This document shows positions 33,580-44,740 of a stretch of 64,000 nt of DNA, one piece after another; the stretch's first letter is position 1; each line of letters opens with the position of its first letter. The DNA is from Lepidostoma basale (Eukaryota > Arthropoda > Insecta > Trichoptera > Lepidostomatidae): contig JAHDVF020001466.1 of NCBI GenBank assembly GCA_022606425.2, positions 911,501-975,500 on the forward strand. Reading direction: 5' to 3'. The position numbers and the translations under genes were made by a program. The notes below the pieces were generated by a model, which had not been told where the DNA came from, ran no database searches, and saw nothing but the letters and a program-made list of their open reading frames with translations.

Positions 33580-33914
33580 ATATAAGAAGTGAATGCGGTA
33601 CGAATGATGAATGAAAGGATCATTAACATGGTTTTGACACATGGAAAGAATAAATTAAGAAATAATGGTAAAAAAGTATATGTTAACGATGTAAATGGAA
33701 CTAGAAATAAAGGAAGAACGAGGAAAAGGTGGCAAAATCAAATAAATCATATATTGAATGTCGGCCACGTGAGGAGTTAGAGAAATCGACGCGCGTGCAT
33801 GACACGATGTATGAATGTTGATGAATCGAGAGAAATATGTCAGGAAATAAAAGTGTGGCAGTCCATTCTTTTTGTCTACCCCTTTGGAGAGACGGTGTGA
33901 TGGTTAGTTAGTTA
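33580..33914 (+). pseudogene. RTE-like 3' end, host of a nested insertion
   Basis: Contains HGKNKLRNNGKKVYVNDVNG, RTRKRWQNQINHILNVGHVR, then after a stop the CMTRCMNVDE and VWQSILFVYPFGETV-like end and GATGGTTAGTTAGTTA. The tail is split by the X4 element and resumes at 34490. Confidence 0.85.
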
Positions 33915-34489
33915 TTCTTCTTCTTTTTCTCCGTCGCTACAACCCTTGGTGGGTCTCGGCCTCCTCCAAGAAACGTCTACATCCGGTCCTGTCTCTGGCC
34001 GCCACCTCCCAGTCTTGCAGCTCCAGGACCCGACACTCTGCCACGGCACCATCCAGCCATCGCAGTCTCGGCCTACCGATGCTTCTTCGCCCTGCTGGAT
34101 TGTCATGCAACACTCTTTTGGGGGGCTTCAGATCTATCATGCGGTGCAAGTGCCCTAGCCAGTGCAGTCTGTTAATCTTTATAAACTTGACCACGCTGAC
34201 GTCCTGGTATGGATCGTAGAGCTCTGTGTTGTATCTCCTTCTCCACGTCTGACCATCCTTAATGGGTCCGAAGATTCTGAGGAGGATCTTCCTTTCGAAA
34301 CAGTTTATTTTGTTTTCATCCAAGGCATATGTTAGGATTGGTCTTATCAGCGTTTTATGTATTGTGGTCATTGTCTTTCTAGACAGTAAACGCGACTTTA
34401 AGTGCTTATTGAGGCCAAAGTAGCATCTGTTTGCAGCGAATATCCTTTTTCCAATCTCTTCACTGACATAATTTATTTTGTTAACTAAG
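33915..34489 (-). pseudogene. Non-LTR retrotransposon C-terminus (family X4) nested in an RTE tail
   Basis: The open minus-strand frame 34371-33937 (144 codons) reads TTIHKTLIRPILTYALDENK, FERKILLRIFGPI, the RRRYNTELYDLY-like block, INRLHWLGHLHRM, GRPRLRWLDG and W..AARDRTGCRRFLEEAET. This is the conserved end of an insect LINE reverse transcriptase polyprotein. It is 5'-truncated at ~34.49 kb. Its 3' end is AAGAAGAA-rich. A 16-bp TSD (GATGGTTAGTTAGTTA) flanks it. Confidence 0.88.
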
Positions 34490-34512
34490 GATGGTTAGTT
34501 AGTTAGTTAGTT
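34490..34512 (+). repeat. Resumed RTE (GTTA)n tail
   Basis: Second copy of GATGGTTAGTTAGTTA plus more GTTA units, the right-hand TSD of the nested X4 insertion. Confidence 0.85.
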
Positions 34513-35039
34513 ATAAAAACACAGGTTGTTTTCCACTTGTCCCCCAGTTCTCCAACACCATGTATGTTTTATGCGAGAATAATGTACACTTATATCGGCC
34601 GCGTATGTGTATCCACTCTCCGCGGGGCTTACACACACTTTCGTGCTCTATTCAAACCGATTCTAGTGCCAAATACAAAACTCGAAGAAGAAATAGTATA
34701 ATATTATATTCCCGCATTTGAAATGCCGTGAAGTTTTCCGTGCTCTATACTTATACCGGTTTCCACGAGATAAATTTATGTACATAAATAAAAATACGTA
34801 CACATGTAGAGCCATATACGTGTGTTACTATTTTTGTTCATAAGCTGTTCGAACGTTTTTGTTTAGGGCGCCTACTTTATGATCCTATGATAGTTATTAT
34901 CATTAGTAATTTATTATGCAAGCAAAAAGTAAATGATACTGCAACTCCATTAAGTTAACCAAATCGCATTCTTCTTAAGGCGAAATTATAAAAAAAAAAA
35001 ACATCGATTCAAAAGATAGTTATAAAAAAATTCAAAACA
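34513..35039. other. Intergenic
   Basis: A GC-richer piece at 34.53-34.78 kb with no ORF, then AT-rich DNA. Confidence 0.4.
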
Positions 35040-35375
35040 CTTTGATTTGGACTTGGATCTAATAGTATACACCTAAGAGATATATCCGATAGCGTCAGTA
35101 TGGATTGTTTTATTTTACAAGTCCCCAGTATTAACCTGCCTCTGGTGACACCGGTGAGAAGAGCAATCAGTATGCTGAAAGCGTCGGATATCGACGTCTT
35201 TAGACGAAGAAAACAAATAACTACTCTTGATATTAGAGAGTGTCTTGTCTCTCTTAAGTCAAACCATCTCTCATGCATTCCTAATATTTACATATTCTCA
35301 AAAAGATGCCTTAAACTGTAAATATGTTTGTAATATCTTTTGAGAAAAATAAACTGATTAGTTTTGATTTGGTTT
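35040..35375 (+). pseudogene. Probable non-LTR retrotransposon 3' end (family X5)
   Basis: A 73-codon frame (35100-35321) reads PLVTPVRRAISMLKASDIDV and later KSNHLSCIPNIYIFSKRCLK then stop. An AATAAA follows at ~35.35 kb and a GATTTGGTTT-type repeated end. This arrangement suggests the terminal protein piece and tail of a LINE, but I do not firmly recognise the family. Confidence 0.45.
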
Positions 35376-36273
35376 GATTTGAAACAGTTTGTGTGGCTGT
35401 TCCACTTACATTTGATGGAAACATTGTTGGAAATTTGATTTAGTGGATTGCTGGTTTAAGCGGGGGTTCATCTGTGTTAATACTTAAAGAAATCGCGTAG
35501 ATATATTTAAATTGAATCATAGCAATATTCGTTGCAGGATTGCGGGATCGCAGTGTTGCATAGTTGAAGAGTTGCGGTTGTATTGTACGGAAACATTATT
35601 AATTTTAATGAAATAACGTTCACGAAATAAATTCTTAATTATGTGAAGTAAGTAATTTTTAATTATTTTTAAATATTCAGATAATTTTAGATCTTTATAT
35701 CAATAATTTCGCTATAAGTCTAGGTGTTTACTCTTACAACAAGAGGTGCTTTTGAAATATGCATTTTAAAAAATAAATAAAAGTTTTCACAAACTTTCAC
35801 CAATTTTCTTCCTGTAATATTTTTGAAGATATTGTGTTGATAGACCGTTAAATTTCTTAAAATATTTTACTGTTGTTTACGAGTATAATGTTTTTAATAA
35901 ATCTATAACAACAGTCTACTTAACAGACCTCTGGCGTTGTACGGTTGATACTATCTTCATCGTTAATTATTACCTATCAAAAAACTATAATAGAAGATGA
36001 TAGATTGGATATTAATTATTAAAGAGGTGAAAATCTTCTGACCCCGAGTGATGCCGACGTTTAGTATGAAGTTTATTAAAAATAATAGTCACGTTACTGA
36101 TACTTTAAATATCGTGGGGTCAATTAATAAAATCGCTGATAATCTTTGACTTACTCTGCCGTTTTTATACACAGATACCACTTTCAAAACAATGAGAAGC
36201 GGAAAAAGTTATCTGTAATACAGAGTTTCTCAAAATAAAACATAAATGTTTTTTTAAAACAAATTGTACTAAA
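35376..36273. other. AT-rich intergenic
   Basis: No features seen. Confidence 0.5.
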
Positions 36274-36345
36274 GTAGCCATCACACCGTTTATCCGAAGG
36301 GGTAAGCAGAGCTAATGGAGCGTCACAATGTTCTTTTTTAACGAA
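36274..36345 (-). pseudogene. RTE-like terminal fragment
   Basis: Only the last ~20 codons (GCCATCACACCG..GGGGTAAGCAGAG..) survive, without the GTTA tail. Confidence 0.6.
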
Positions 36346-36384
36346 CTTATCTAAAGATTTTATATTATAATAATCGGGATAATA

Positions 36385-36865
36385 CACCATCATCAAGCCA
36401 TGTTGACATATGGTTCTGTGTCGTGGACAATGACTCTAAAAGAACAACAAAGAATCTACTGGTTTGAGAATAGAATACTTGATCCTGGGATCCAGACCCG
36501 GTGTTGCAGTGGAAACTTGGAGGTATAGGACCAGCCAAGAGATCCGTACGATGACCCAGTAGCCCCTTATAAAGAGCACCGTGAGAGCTAGTCGCCAAGC
36601 ATGGATTGGGCACGAATGCGAGCCGAAGAGACCAAAGCAATCAAGACCCTGTACGCGTCTAGACCGACTGGACCACCTCTAGGTCCATCAGGCGCTGTCT
36701 AGGAAGGCCTAGTCAGCGCCTGATGGACAATGTTCTGGCTGATCTGGCTAGGTTGGGCGAATCGGACTGCTGGGAGCGAAAGGCGCAGGATCGAGGAGCT
36801 TGGCGAAAAATAATTAAGGAGGCTAAAACTCTTCAAGAGTTGTATGGCCATAGGAAGTAAGTAAG
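36385..36865 (+). pseudogene. Non-LTR retrotransposon C-terminus (family X6), decayed
   Basis: Frameshifted pieces read YGSVSWTMTLKEQQRIYWFE, then LGRPSQRLMDNVLADLARLG, SDCWERKAQDRGAWRKIIKE and AKTLQELYGHRK with a stop. It ends in GTAAGTAAGTA. A 33-codon relative is at 6.4 kb. A strong foldback lies inside (36683-36728). Confidence 0.75.
36683..36728. repeat. Hairpin inside the X6 fragment
   Basis: GTCCATCAGGCGCTG (36683-36697) is the exact inverse of CAGCGCCTGATGGAC (36714-36728). The interior CTAGG/CCTAG can pair as well. Confidence 0.8.
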
Positions 36866-37024
36866 TATGATCGGGAGAATAATATAATAAAGTTTTTACA
36901 GTTTTTCAGATAATAAAGTAATTTATATTTGAGACGTGCCAAAAAAATAATTCAAAAGTAGAAAAAAATTGTGTTGTATTTCATGTAAAAAAATATATAT
37001 ATATTTTTTAATATGTGTATTATA

Positions 37025-37260
37025 TTTGTGTATACGTATAAATTGATGTGGTATAGAATGGGATCCGGGGTCAGAAACGTTGGAGAATCCAGGATGTGGA
37101 GTCGTGCCTCGTGTTGGACGGGGCCGGATAGCGGACATGTTAGGCCAATTATAACTGACGAGCAGTCGACAACCGCCACATGTCCGATGTCCTTAACATA
37201 TACCGACCGGCCGGTCTCTGCCGTGTGGGTGACCAGGGGTGATTCTTGAACTTCTAGATG
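37025..37260. other. GC-rich unassigned segment
   Basis: An abrupt GC-rich block (GACCGGCCGGTC-type sequence, GGGGCCGGATAGCGGACATG) surrounded by AT-rich DNA. Plus- and minus-strand frames of 70-78 codons overlap here, none with a domain I recognise. Possibly the end of an unidentified transposon. Confidence 0.35.
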
Positions 37261-37396
37261 ATATTTTAAACCTCTACATTTTTATGTTATATTTCAATAA
37301 AATAATTTTTATTATTAAGTATGCCGTTTTTTTAAATTTATTACTCTAAGCGCGCTCTAGGATAAGAGTGACCAAACAGTGCATTATTTAGTCTAT

Positions 37397-37667
37397 AACA
37401 TTGATAAATAAAATCAAGAATGGGTCACTAGGATTGGACATATGGAACGAATGGATAAGGGAAGAATGGTTAAAAAGATATATAAAAGTAGTGTGAATGG
37501 TAAAAGAAGTCGAGGGAGACCAAGAAAGACATGGCATGATTAAATTAATCAATTACTTAAAGGCGGCCATGTTCGAAGTAGGAACAATCGACGAGCGTGC
37601 ATGTCGCAATGTGTGAATGTAGAAGAGGGTCGAGAGTTATGTCAGGATAGAACAATGTGGCGATGAA
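37397..37667 (+). pseudogene. RTE-like fragment lacking its tail
   Basis: Encodes DKGRMVKKIYKSSVNGKRSR, GRPRKTWHD, HVRSRNNRRACMSQCVNVEE and QDRTMWR, then breaks off into family A sequence before the GETA end. Confidence 0.82.
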
Positions 37668-37679
37668 AATTGAGTTTAA

Positions 37680-37800
37680 TGTCAACATAAATTATTTCTA
37701 GATGTTAAATTTTATTTTATAGAAGTGACATGTTTCTTCTTTCTTAGGTAGTATCAAATGTTTGATAAGATAAAAAATATAACAGATTATGTAGAAATAA
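37680..37800 (-). repeat. Hammerhead-like family A, degraded
   Basis: TTTCTAGATGTTAAATTTTA, GAAGTGACATGTTTCTTCTT, then TAGTATCAAATG and an abutting TTTGATA in the opposite sense. Probably a collapsed head-to-head copy. Confidence 0.5.
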
Positions 37801-38499
37801 TATGATATTTAGTAATACCTAATAATGTACGAGTATTTTCGTATATTTGTTTAAAATAATTTGAACAAAATAATAACAATGTGTTTTTGTTATGTCAAAT
37901 AATCAAATAACAGGTGATTTATTGAATAGTGTTGTTCCATTTTTTGCTAAATTTAAAAGTGCTTCTAAAATTGAATTACAATATTTTCTTATCTTCAATG
38001 TGGAATTCTACAATACGTATGTAAATGCTATGAAAGAATATTTCTTAGTTATCTAAATACTGTACTTATTTACTAAAAATGCCTATTTCGGAAAATTCCT
38101 CATTAATGCAATTGGTACATAGAAATTAAAATATTTCACATTGTTTCTAACTTAATAGATTAACGTATCACCTTAGAATGTACCTACTTAATGGTGAAAT
38201 GCTGTTAATGTATGCGTATGTACTAATAATACATATACACTCATGCATCGTTAGTTTCAATTAGGAAATTTTGTGCTATCTATGAAATAGCTATCTTTTC
38301 AAACGGCATCTCAGCATTGTTAAAAAAATATTAAAAATTCATGTGTCATAAAAATATGATAAGAAATTTCCGTTGTTTCGTTATGGCAATAATTAAGATA
38401 ATATTCTCAGTTGTGAAAATTTCTAAATTCTGTATTAAGTATCCGTGCATTTTCGTTCATGCCTTGTTTCAATAAAATAATATAATAGTTCTGTAGAAT
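37801..38499. other. AT-rich intergenic
   Basis: No features recognised. Confidence 0.5.
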
Positions 38500-38577
38500 T
38501 GGATGCCACACTATTTTATCGTGAGTTCCCAACAGTTGTACGTCATGTCATGCACGCACGTCGAATTTCGGAATTAT
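38500..38577 (-). pseudogene. RTE-like small fragment
   Basis: GATGCCACACT..TATCGTGA..GTCATGCACGCACGTCGA is the reverse complement of the MTRC..CQD..VWH region. It directly abuts a second RTE insertion. Confidence 0.65.
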
Positions 38578-38581
38578 AAAA

Positions 38582-39035
38582 AACTAACTAACTAACCATC
38601 ACGCCATTTCCCCGGAGGGGTAGGCAGAGAGGATGGATCGCCACAATGGCCTGTCCTGGCATACCTCTCGGGCTTCCTCTACATTCATACATCGTACCAT
38701 GCACACACGTCGATTATTCCGACTTCGAATGTGGCCGTAATGTGGTTTAGTAATTGATTTATTTGGCCATGCCATGTTTTCCTCGGCCGTCTTCGGCTTT
38801 TTTTCCCACTCACGCTGCTTATGTACAACTTTTTAACCATTCTACCATTCATCCATTCGTTCCATATGTCCAAACCATCTCAGGGATCCTTTTTTAATTT
38901 TATTCATGATGCAGTCATCTGCCTTACATTTCTTTCTTATTTCATCGTTCGGTATTCTATCATACAACGTTTTCTCGCACATTCTTCTTAGTGATCTCAT
39001 TTCTACGGCGTTTATCCTGCTTTCATCCTTATATA
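38582..39035 (-). pseudogene. RTE-like 3' end, 0.45 kb
   Basis: A CTAACTAACTAACC tail, then reverse-complement coding for the GETA end and upstream to MRSLRRMCEKTLYDR (about 38.96-39.01 kb). A 62-codon frame keeps NEWMNGRMVKKLYISSVSGK and RPRKTWHGQINQ. Confidence 0.87.
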
Positions 39036-39521
39036 TAGTGATCGAAATTCAATATTATGTTACATTTTCCTCAGTCTGCGTCGAATTTGGGCTCCATTCA
39101 ACTCTTTAACGTGCACTTGTTTTACATTATTTTCCTCTTTATTTCATTATGTGTATCAAAAGTATTGGACTGGTCTTCGTTTCTTCAGCATTCACATAAT
39201 GGTTTGACATTTAATCATACTTATGTTTATCTACGCAATACCCAGCATTTATTTTACTGACATCATTATTTTGCCAGCTACATGCTTCAATTGTATACGA
39301 GTATATACCATATTATTCAATACGATATAATCAACAATACAAATTATTTAAACTTTACTAATTTATTTTGTAAATTTAATAAAGCACCCTTTGAATTAAA
39401 TTGGTAGGTAGGCAGTTTAAAAAAAACATTAAATATAATCAAGTGAAGATTTAAAAATTATTCTTAATTTTTTAAACTTATCATTAAATTTATTTAACTT
39501 AGCCGGCACGAATAGTATTAC
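39036..39521. other. AT-rich intergenic
   Basis: No features recognised. Confidence 0.45.
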
Positions 39522-39626
39522 CTATGAAAGCACCGACCTACTATGAAAGTACCTACCTAATATGAAAGTGCCTACCTAATATGAAAGTACCTACCTAATA
39601 AAAAAAGTACCTACTTACTATGAAAG
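39522..39626. repeat. 19-bp minisatellite, about 5.5 units
   Basis: Tandem units of the type CTATGAAAGTACCTACCTA (39522-39540, 39541-39559, 39560-39578, 39579-39597, then a degenerate 20-bp unit and a partial). The TACCTACC submotif is also scattered across the window. Confidence 0.88.
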
Positions 39627-40331
39627 CCCGAAAAATCTAGGGTAAGATGATCAATTTAATGCGCACCTACCTATCCAGAGCGCGCTAAATATAATTTATG
39701 TTTCATTTAAATGAAAAAAATAACTTACGAATGACGAAGTTTGCCGTATAAATATTCATAATGGTGGACCACTTAATTTATTTACATAAAATTTTCGTGG
39801 GCGTCATCTATAGACGACGGCGCATTATTTAAATTTAGGTTGTGGAAACAGAATATATTTCACAAAAAAGTTAATGTTTTGTACACTTTTCGTGGGTACC
39901 TCCGCAGGGAAATGTTAGGGATTAATCATTTTAATGTTCACTCACGGACGAGCACGTATTTAAATAATCTCATTGCTTTGTTAGAACTTCCAAACGAAGT
40001 AAATAAATTAATATCAATTTTTGAATGAACGTAAGACGTTCACTCTGGAATTCCATAATAATGATTATTAAATTAAGTATAACACTGCTATTTTCAGAGT
40101 AAAATATATTCAACGGGTAACAAAAACTTTTAAATCAATTAATTAATTTAAAAATAATAATTAAATCTTTCAAAACTTGTTAAAGTCAGCAATGCTTCCG
40201 GCAGAAATCAGACCATTCAGCATTCGCATAACTAGATATTTACAGCACCAAATATCAGTGACGTTATTCTTATATATTTTTTTCTAAATGATAAATAATA
40301 CATAAATCACAAGAAAAATATATGATTATAC
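39627..40331. other. Intergenic
   Basis: No gene. The 62-codon frame at 39840-40028 has no recognisable domain. Confidence 0.4.
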
Positions 40332-40475
40332 GATGACGACCTTTGTGGCAGAGTGGTAAGAGCTCTGACTTCCATACCGAAAGTCCCGGGTTCGATTCCC
40401 GCAACGGCAGTGTAATTGTCATAATTTGTATACATTAATTGGGTTCAAACGACTTGTTGTATACAATGAAAACTA
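40332..40475 (+). mobile_element. tRNA-derived SINE, best copy
   Basis: A box TGGCAGAGTGG (40346-40356) and B box GGTTCGATTCC (40389-40399) are both perfect consensus, 43 bp apart as in a tRNA gene. The T-arm CGGG/CCCG can pair, but a full cloverleaf with acceptor stem is not evident, so I call a SINE head rather than a tRNA. The body continues with TGTCATAATTTGTATAC and AATTGGGTTCAAA. Confidence 0.83.
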
Positions 40476-40564
40476 AAAAAAAACATAATCATATATAAGT
40501 TGATATCTACATATATATTATGTACAGGATCTGTTATCATAAACAGTAATACCATCGTATATAC

Positions 40565-41082
40565 AATAATAATAATAAATTGGATAATTTATAAAGCGCC
40601 ATTTTTATGAACTGCTCATCTCAAGGGCGCTGTAGAAGATGCTCCGTTTTATCAACTAGATAATAATAATAATGATAAAAAATATATATAAACATATTTA
40701 GTATGAGGGCTGCACCCGACGAAATCGATCAGCCCTTCCTGTCAGGAAATGATAATTTGAAAAGGTGCGTTTTGAGTCTCGATCTAAACTCTGATTGATT
40801 CTCAATGCACTTAAGGTCTGCTGGAAGACTGTTCCAGGCTGAAGGGCCGGCTACCGCGAAGGCTCGGTCGCCAAAGTTTGTGCTTGGACAGCGTTTTGGC
40901 ACAGTCAATCTACCGATCGCAGAAGACTTAGCTGATCGCAATGTAGACTGTCTAGATATATCAGAGTTCAGATATATAAGCTGGTGCCATTCCATGCAAC
41001 GCCTTATAGACCGTCCAGCAGAGCTTGTATTGTATCCTTTCTGGACATTTCAGCCAGTGGATAGTTTTAATACATTTAAATG
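40565..41082 (-). pseudogene. CR1-like retrotransposon 3' end with open C-terminus
   Basis: Minus-strand frame 40995-40729 (88 codons) reads AIGRLTVPKRCPSTNFGDRA, FAVAGPSAWNSLPADLKCIE, then FRSRLKTHLFKLSF. This is the characteristic end of CR1/L2-type LINE reverse transcriptase proteins. The 3' UTR holds GCGCCCTTGAGATGAGCAGT and finishes in (TTA)n at 40.57 kb. Upstream coding is cut at about 41.08 kb. Confidence 0.85.
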
Positions 41083-41740
41083 AGATATTTTGTTTGTGAA
41101 TTTTATTAAAATTATAAATGAATGAAAAATGAATGTTTAGGTAGGTAAAAAAAATAGATTAAAAAATTAGGTTTGGCATTTTAAGGATTACAATAATTGA
41201 AGTAATATTCTAAAATCCATAAATTAGAATTGAGTATACCTAGTTATCACTGTCACTTTATTTTAAGTATTTGTTTAAATATACGACTTTGAAAAAATAT
41301 ATTGTACGAGTATCTACGTATTTAAAACGTTAGCAAAGATTTATTGGTTGAAAAGTTGTGTCGGTAAAAAAAGAATACTAAAGATATTAGGTAGGGAGTT
41401 TGTAAGTCTATTTCGTAGTCGGTGCCATATTATTATGACAAATTTCATTATTATTTGAAGAATCACAACGCGAACCATAGAAATTCTAGAGTGAAATATG
41501 GCGACGCGTCAGCCCGATCCGATGTTACGAAACGGCACTCTTCCATGTCAGAAAGCCTTGTGCCTTGTACAGCTGCGCGTAATATATAATCAAAGTTTAA
41601 ATTAGACTTGATGAACTTTGATACAACAGAAAGCGTTCTTTACAAAGAACACGGCAGTTTCTTCAAAATTTCGTGGCTCCCTTGTATAAGTCCTATACTT
41701 TGGTTGGCACTCAAAATACTAGACCATGGGTGTCCAACCT
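41083..41740. other. Intergenic
   Basis: AT-rich with a moderate-GC piece at 41.44-41.58 kb. Nothing recognised. Confidence 0.4.
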
Positions 41741-42012
41741 TTTAATAATAATAATAATAATATGCTAACTTTTAAAGGGCCGTTTTTGTGATGTAATCAC
41801 CTCAAGGGCGCATTAAGACGTGTTTTAAATCTAAATGTGAACGCTGCTGCTGATTGATATTCGCGATCGATTAGACAGTATAATAGAAAAGTATGAAATA
41901 TGAAGAATATGGGTTTTCAGCTTAGATCTGAAATCTGTCGGATCATTTATGCATCTGAGGTGTGAAGGAAGATTGTTCCAAGCTGATGGACCGGCTACCG
42001 CTTTTAGCATTC
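41741..42012 (-). pseudogene. CR1-like 3' end, degraded
   Basis: (AAT)n tail, CACCTCAAGGGCGC, then the reverse complement of the AVAGPSAWNNLP and FRSKLKTHIL-like regions, frameshifted. Confidence 0.75.
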
Positions 42013-42034
42013 ATGTTATTTTAGATGGAATCTT

Positions 42035-42725
42035 ATGAATGAAATATATCAATTGAAGTAAAGATGTCAATACATATTGGAGTTCTAGTGCCATCCGGGA
42101 CTTACATTTAAATACGGCAACAACAAGGGGGTGCCAGACCACATTTAATCTACTCAATTTCACTTCTATGCTCCGCTGTACTTTATTGAATAAATAAATA
42201 AGCAAAATATATAATACATGAACATTTCATAAAAGATAAAATATACACCGCAGGAATATACAGCGGGAAGAACAGGAGAGGCAGAAGAGACAAATGCGGG
42301 ATGGACCGGGGACAGGCCCAGGGAGTGTACGAGCGAGGCTGATGAAAGGGCGCCGCTACGCCCTATAACAGCCTCGGGTATGTGGCGGGAACTTCTATGT
42401 TCCTTTAAAAAAAAAAAAAAAAGTTCTAGTGCCAACCCTTACGTATTGAAGTGAAGCTTGGAGCTGATATATTATATAATAGAGTACCGAACCACGAAAT
42501 AAGAAGGAAATGTAAGGCAGATGATCGTAAGTAAAATTAAAAAAAGGATCCCTGAGATAGTTTGGACATACGAGTATGGAACGAATGGACGAGAGAAGAA
42601 TGGTTAAAATATTGTATAAAAGCAGTATGAGTGGAAAGAGAAGCCGTGGAAGACCAAGGAAAGCATAGCTTGACCAAATTAATCAAATACTGAAAGGCAC
42701 ATTTGAAGTCGGAAAAATCGACGAA
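42035..42725 (+). pseudogene. RTE-like copy interrupted by a poly(A) retroelement
   Basis: Left part 42035-42093 carries the upstream ..VLVP segment. Right part 42422-42725 carries VLVPTLTY.SEAWS, YNRVPNHEIRRKCKADD, MERMDERRMVKILYKSSMSG, KRSRGRPRKA and the HFEVGKIDE-like end. The join is broken by the element at 42094-42421. The 3' tail is lost. Confidence 0.8.
42094..42421 (+). mobile_element. Poly(A)-tailed retroelement nested in RTE, 13-bp TSD
   Basis: AGTTCTAGTGCCA is present on both sides (42081-42093 and 42422-42434). The insert ends in GTTCCTTT plus a 16-A run. The last ~180 bp are GC-rich (CAGCGGGAAGAACAGGAGAG, GGGCGCCGCTACGCCC). No coding is evident. It is likely a 5'-truncated LINE 3' UTR or a SINE moved by poly(A) priming. 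Confidence 0.85.
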
Positions 42726-44409
42726 GTTTTTTTTTTCATATCATATGTTCGTCCTTGAAATTAGCCGTTCACATTAGAAATTCGTTTCTGTAAAGTGATT
42801 TCACGAACAAGAGATAATATCTAGTTTAGCAGCATTCGACCCGCAAGCCACGGATTGCACAACCCTGCGCTAGACACATCTTGTAGATTCTCTCCGTGTG
42901 AATCTGATTTAGACCCCCAAAGTTTGCAGTTTTATAAAAGGTTCGTGTGTGTGCGGTGCGCACCTCTCGCGGAGAGGTGGCCCTTTTATTGAGGTTGTAA
43001 ACATTTATTGAAAATTACGTGCCGTGTGAAACTGGCATAGGATTTCGGGAAGCGCCTATGGCCATCGATCAGTTCGTGAATTAGAAAGTGCTGGGAAGTA
43101 CTTCATGAATGATACATAGTATTAATATAGCTGAACTTGATTATCCAAATTTGAATAAATAGAATAAAACTTTGCATTTCACAGAATTGACAAGAAATTC
43201 TGTATCAATTTATTGTTAAAATTTATGCATCGAAGAATATCGGGTCACAATCGAAACATCTCGCAAATCGATAGATAAAGTGTTGTGAAAAGTGTTATTC
43301 TATTTATTTAAATCTGAATCCACAACACAATTTGACGGCGAATATAAAATAAATCGCTTATTAAAATTTACAAAAATTTTCGCTTCTGTTTTACAGTATC
43401 ATTATATAGGTACGTAAAAACAAAAACATATATCTCTTATTCAGAATTTGTTCATATGTAATATATACGCATTTTTTCAGTACAATTTACCCTGTGCTTT
43501 GCTGCGACGTAATAAATTCCATCACATTTTTTGTTGATAGAGAAAATTTCCATAAATCTAAGAACATTTGAATATAGGTACTAACAGTAAAAATTCACTC
43601 TAAGATAAGTTAAGATGATATTAAAGTTAAGAATATTTAGATCCATAAAAAAGGAAAGTTAAATATAATAAATAAATGTACTAGAGATGAGCAATATGAA
43701 CAAGACTAACAATTTGCGAATAAAATATTTGGTCTTGAAACTAAGGAGGTTCTATTAAATAATGAAGCTTTTCCTCAAATGGTAGAATATTCTACTAATA
43801 AAACTAAAACAAATAAAATATTGTTATAACGAACAGTAATTTTCAAATTAAAATAACAAATAGTCAACATCAAAGATTCACATTAAATTACCATATAAAT
43901 AATTTCACATCGCAATAAAACGCATGTTCATACATTTCAAACGCACTGTTTTTTAAACGCACCGATATTGCAAAATATTCATTTTATATGGAAATCAAAC
44001 TAGGGTTTCTAAATAAGCTATCAGAAGAGCCAGTTCTATTAACGATCCATATATGCCAAATATGTTAACAAGCAATAAAATTGTTGCACCTTCTAACGGC
44101 TGTATAAAAAGTTGTCCTGCTCTGAATGAAACTAGATTTGCTGTGGTAATAAAATACACGATTTCTTGACTGTTTTAATTATTTTAATTGGTCATTTCTC
44201 CTACGCATAAATCAGCCATACAGTATACCAACGGTTCCAAGAAAAATGTCCGAATCATTACGAATGATGTTGTACCCTTATAAGTACTATCTTAATTATC
44301 CTCCAATAGTTGGCAAACACGAAGAGATGGGTTCATACTTACACTTTTATTTATAAAAGAGTACTGCCACGTAACATATAATATTATTTAATCATATAAC
44401 ATATAACAA
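42726..44409. other. Intergenic
   Basis: A GC-richer piece lies at 42.83-43.08 kb (CGTGTGTGTGCGGTGCGCAC, CTCTCGCGGAGAGG, a small hairpin). Otherwise AT-rich with no gene. Confidence 0.45.
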
Positions 44410-44740
44410 ACTCCTCGGCAATAGGCAGATTAGTTGAGCCAAAGCGCAACCCCCGGACAAATTTCGGAGATCGGGCCTTCGCAGTGGCAGGTCCGTCCGC
44501 CTGGAATATGCTTCCTGCACGCCTCAGATGCATTGACAATCCGACAGACTTTAAATCTCACCTAAAAACCCACCTTTTCAAAATATCCCATAAAATGTAA
44601 ACAACGGTTATCTGATTGCTGGTGTCACATGCAGCTCTCATGACTAAAAACATTGTCAAAGCGCCCTTGAGGTGAGCTATTCACGAAAACGGCGCTATAC
44701 AAATTAGCCTAATTATTATTATTATTATTATTATTATTAA
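44410..44740 (+). pseudogene. CR1-like retrotransposon 3' end
   Basis: Frameshifted form of ..GRLVEPKRNPRTNFGDRAF, AVAGPSAWNMLPARLRCIDN and FKSHLKTHLFKISHKM. The 3' UTR has GCGCCCTTGAGGTGAGCTAT and GGCGCTATACAAATTAG, and the end is (ATT)n. It is the best example of this family's 3' terminus. Confidence 0.85.

Noticed and set aside
40332..40404. A functional tRNA gene
   Set aside because: A and B boxes are perfect, but I cannot form an acceptor stem or a convincing anticodon arm, and related copies carry the same extra body, so SINE fits better.
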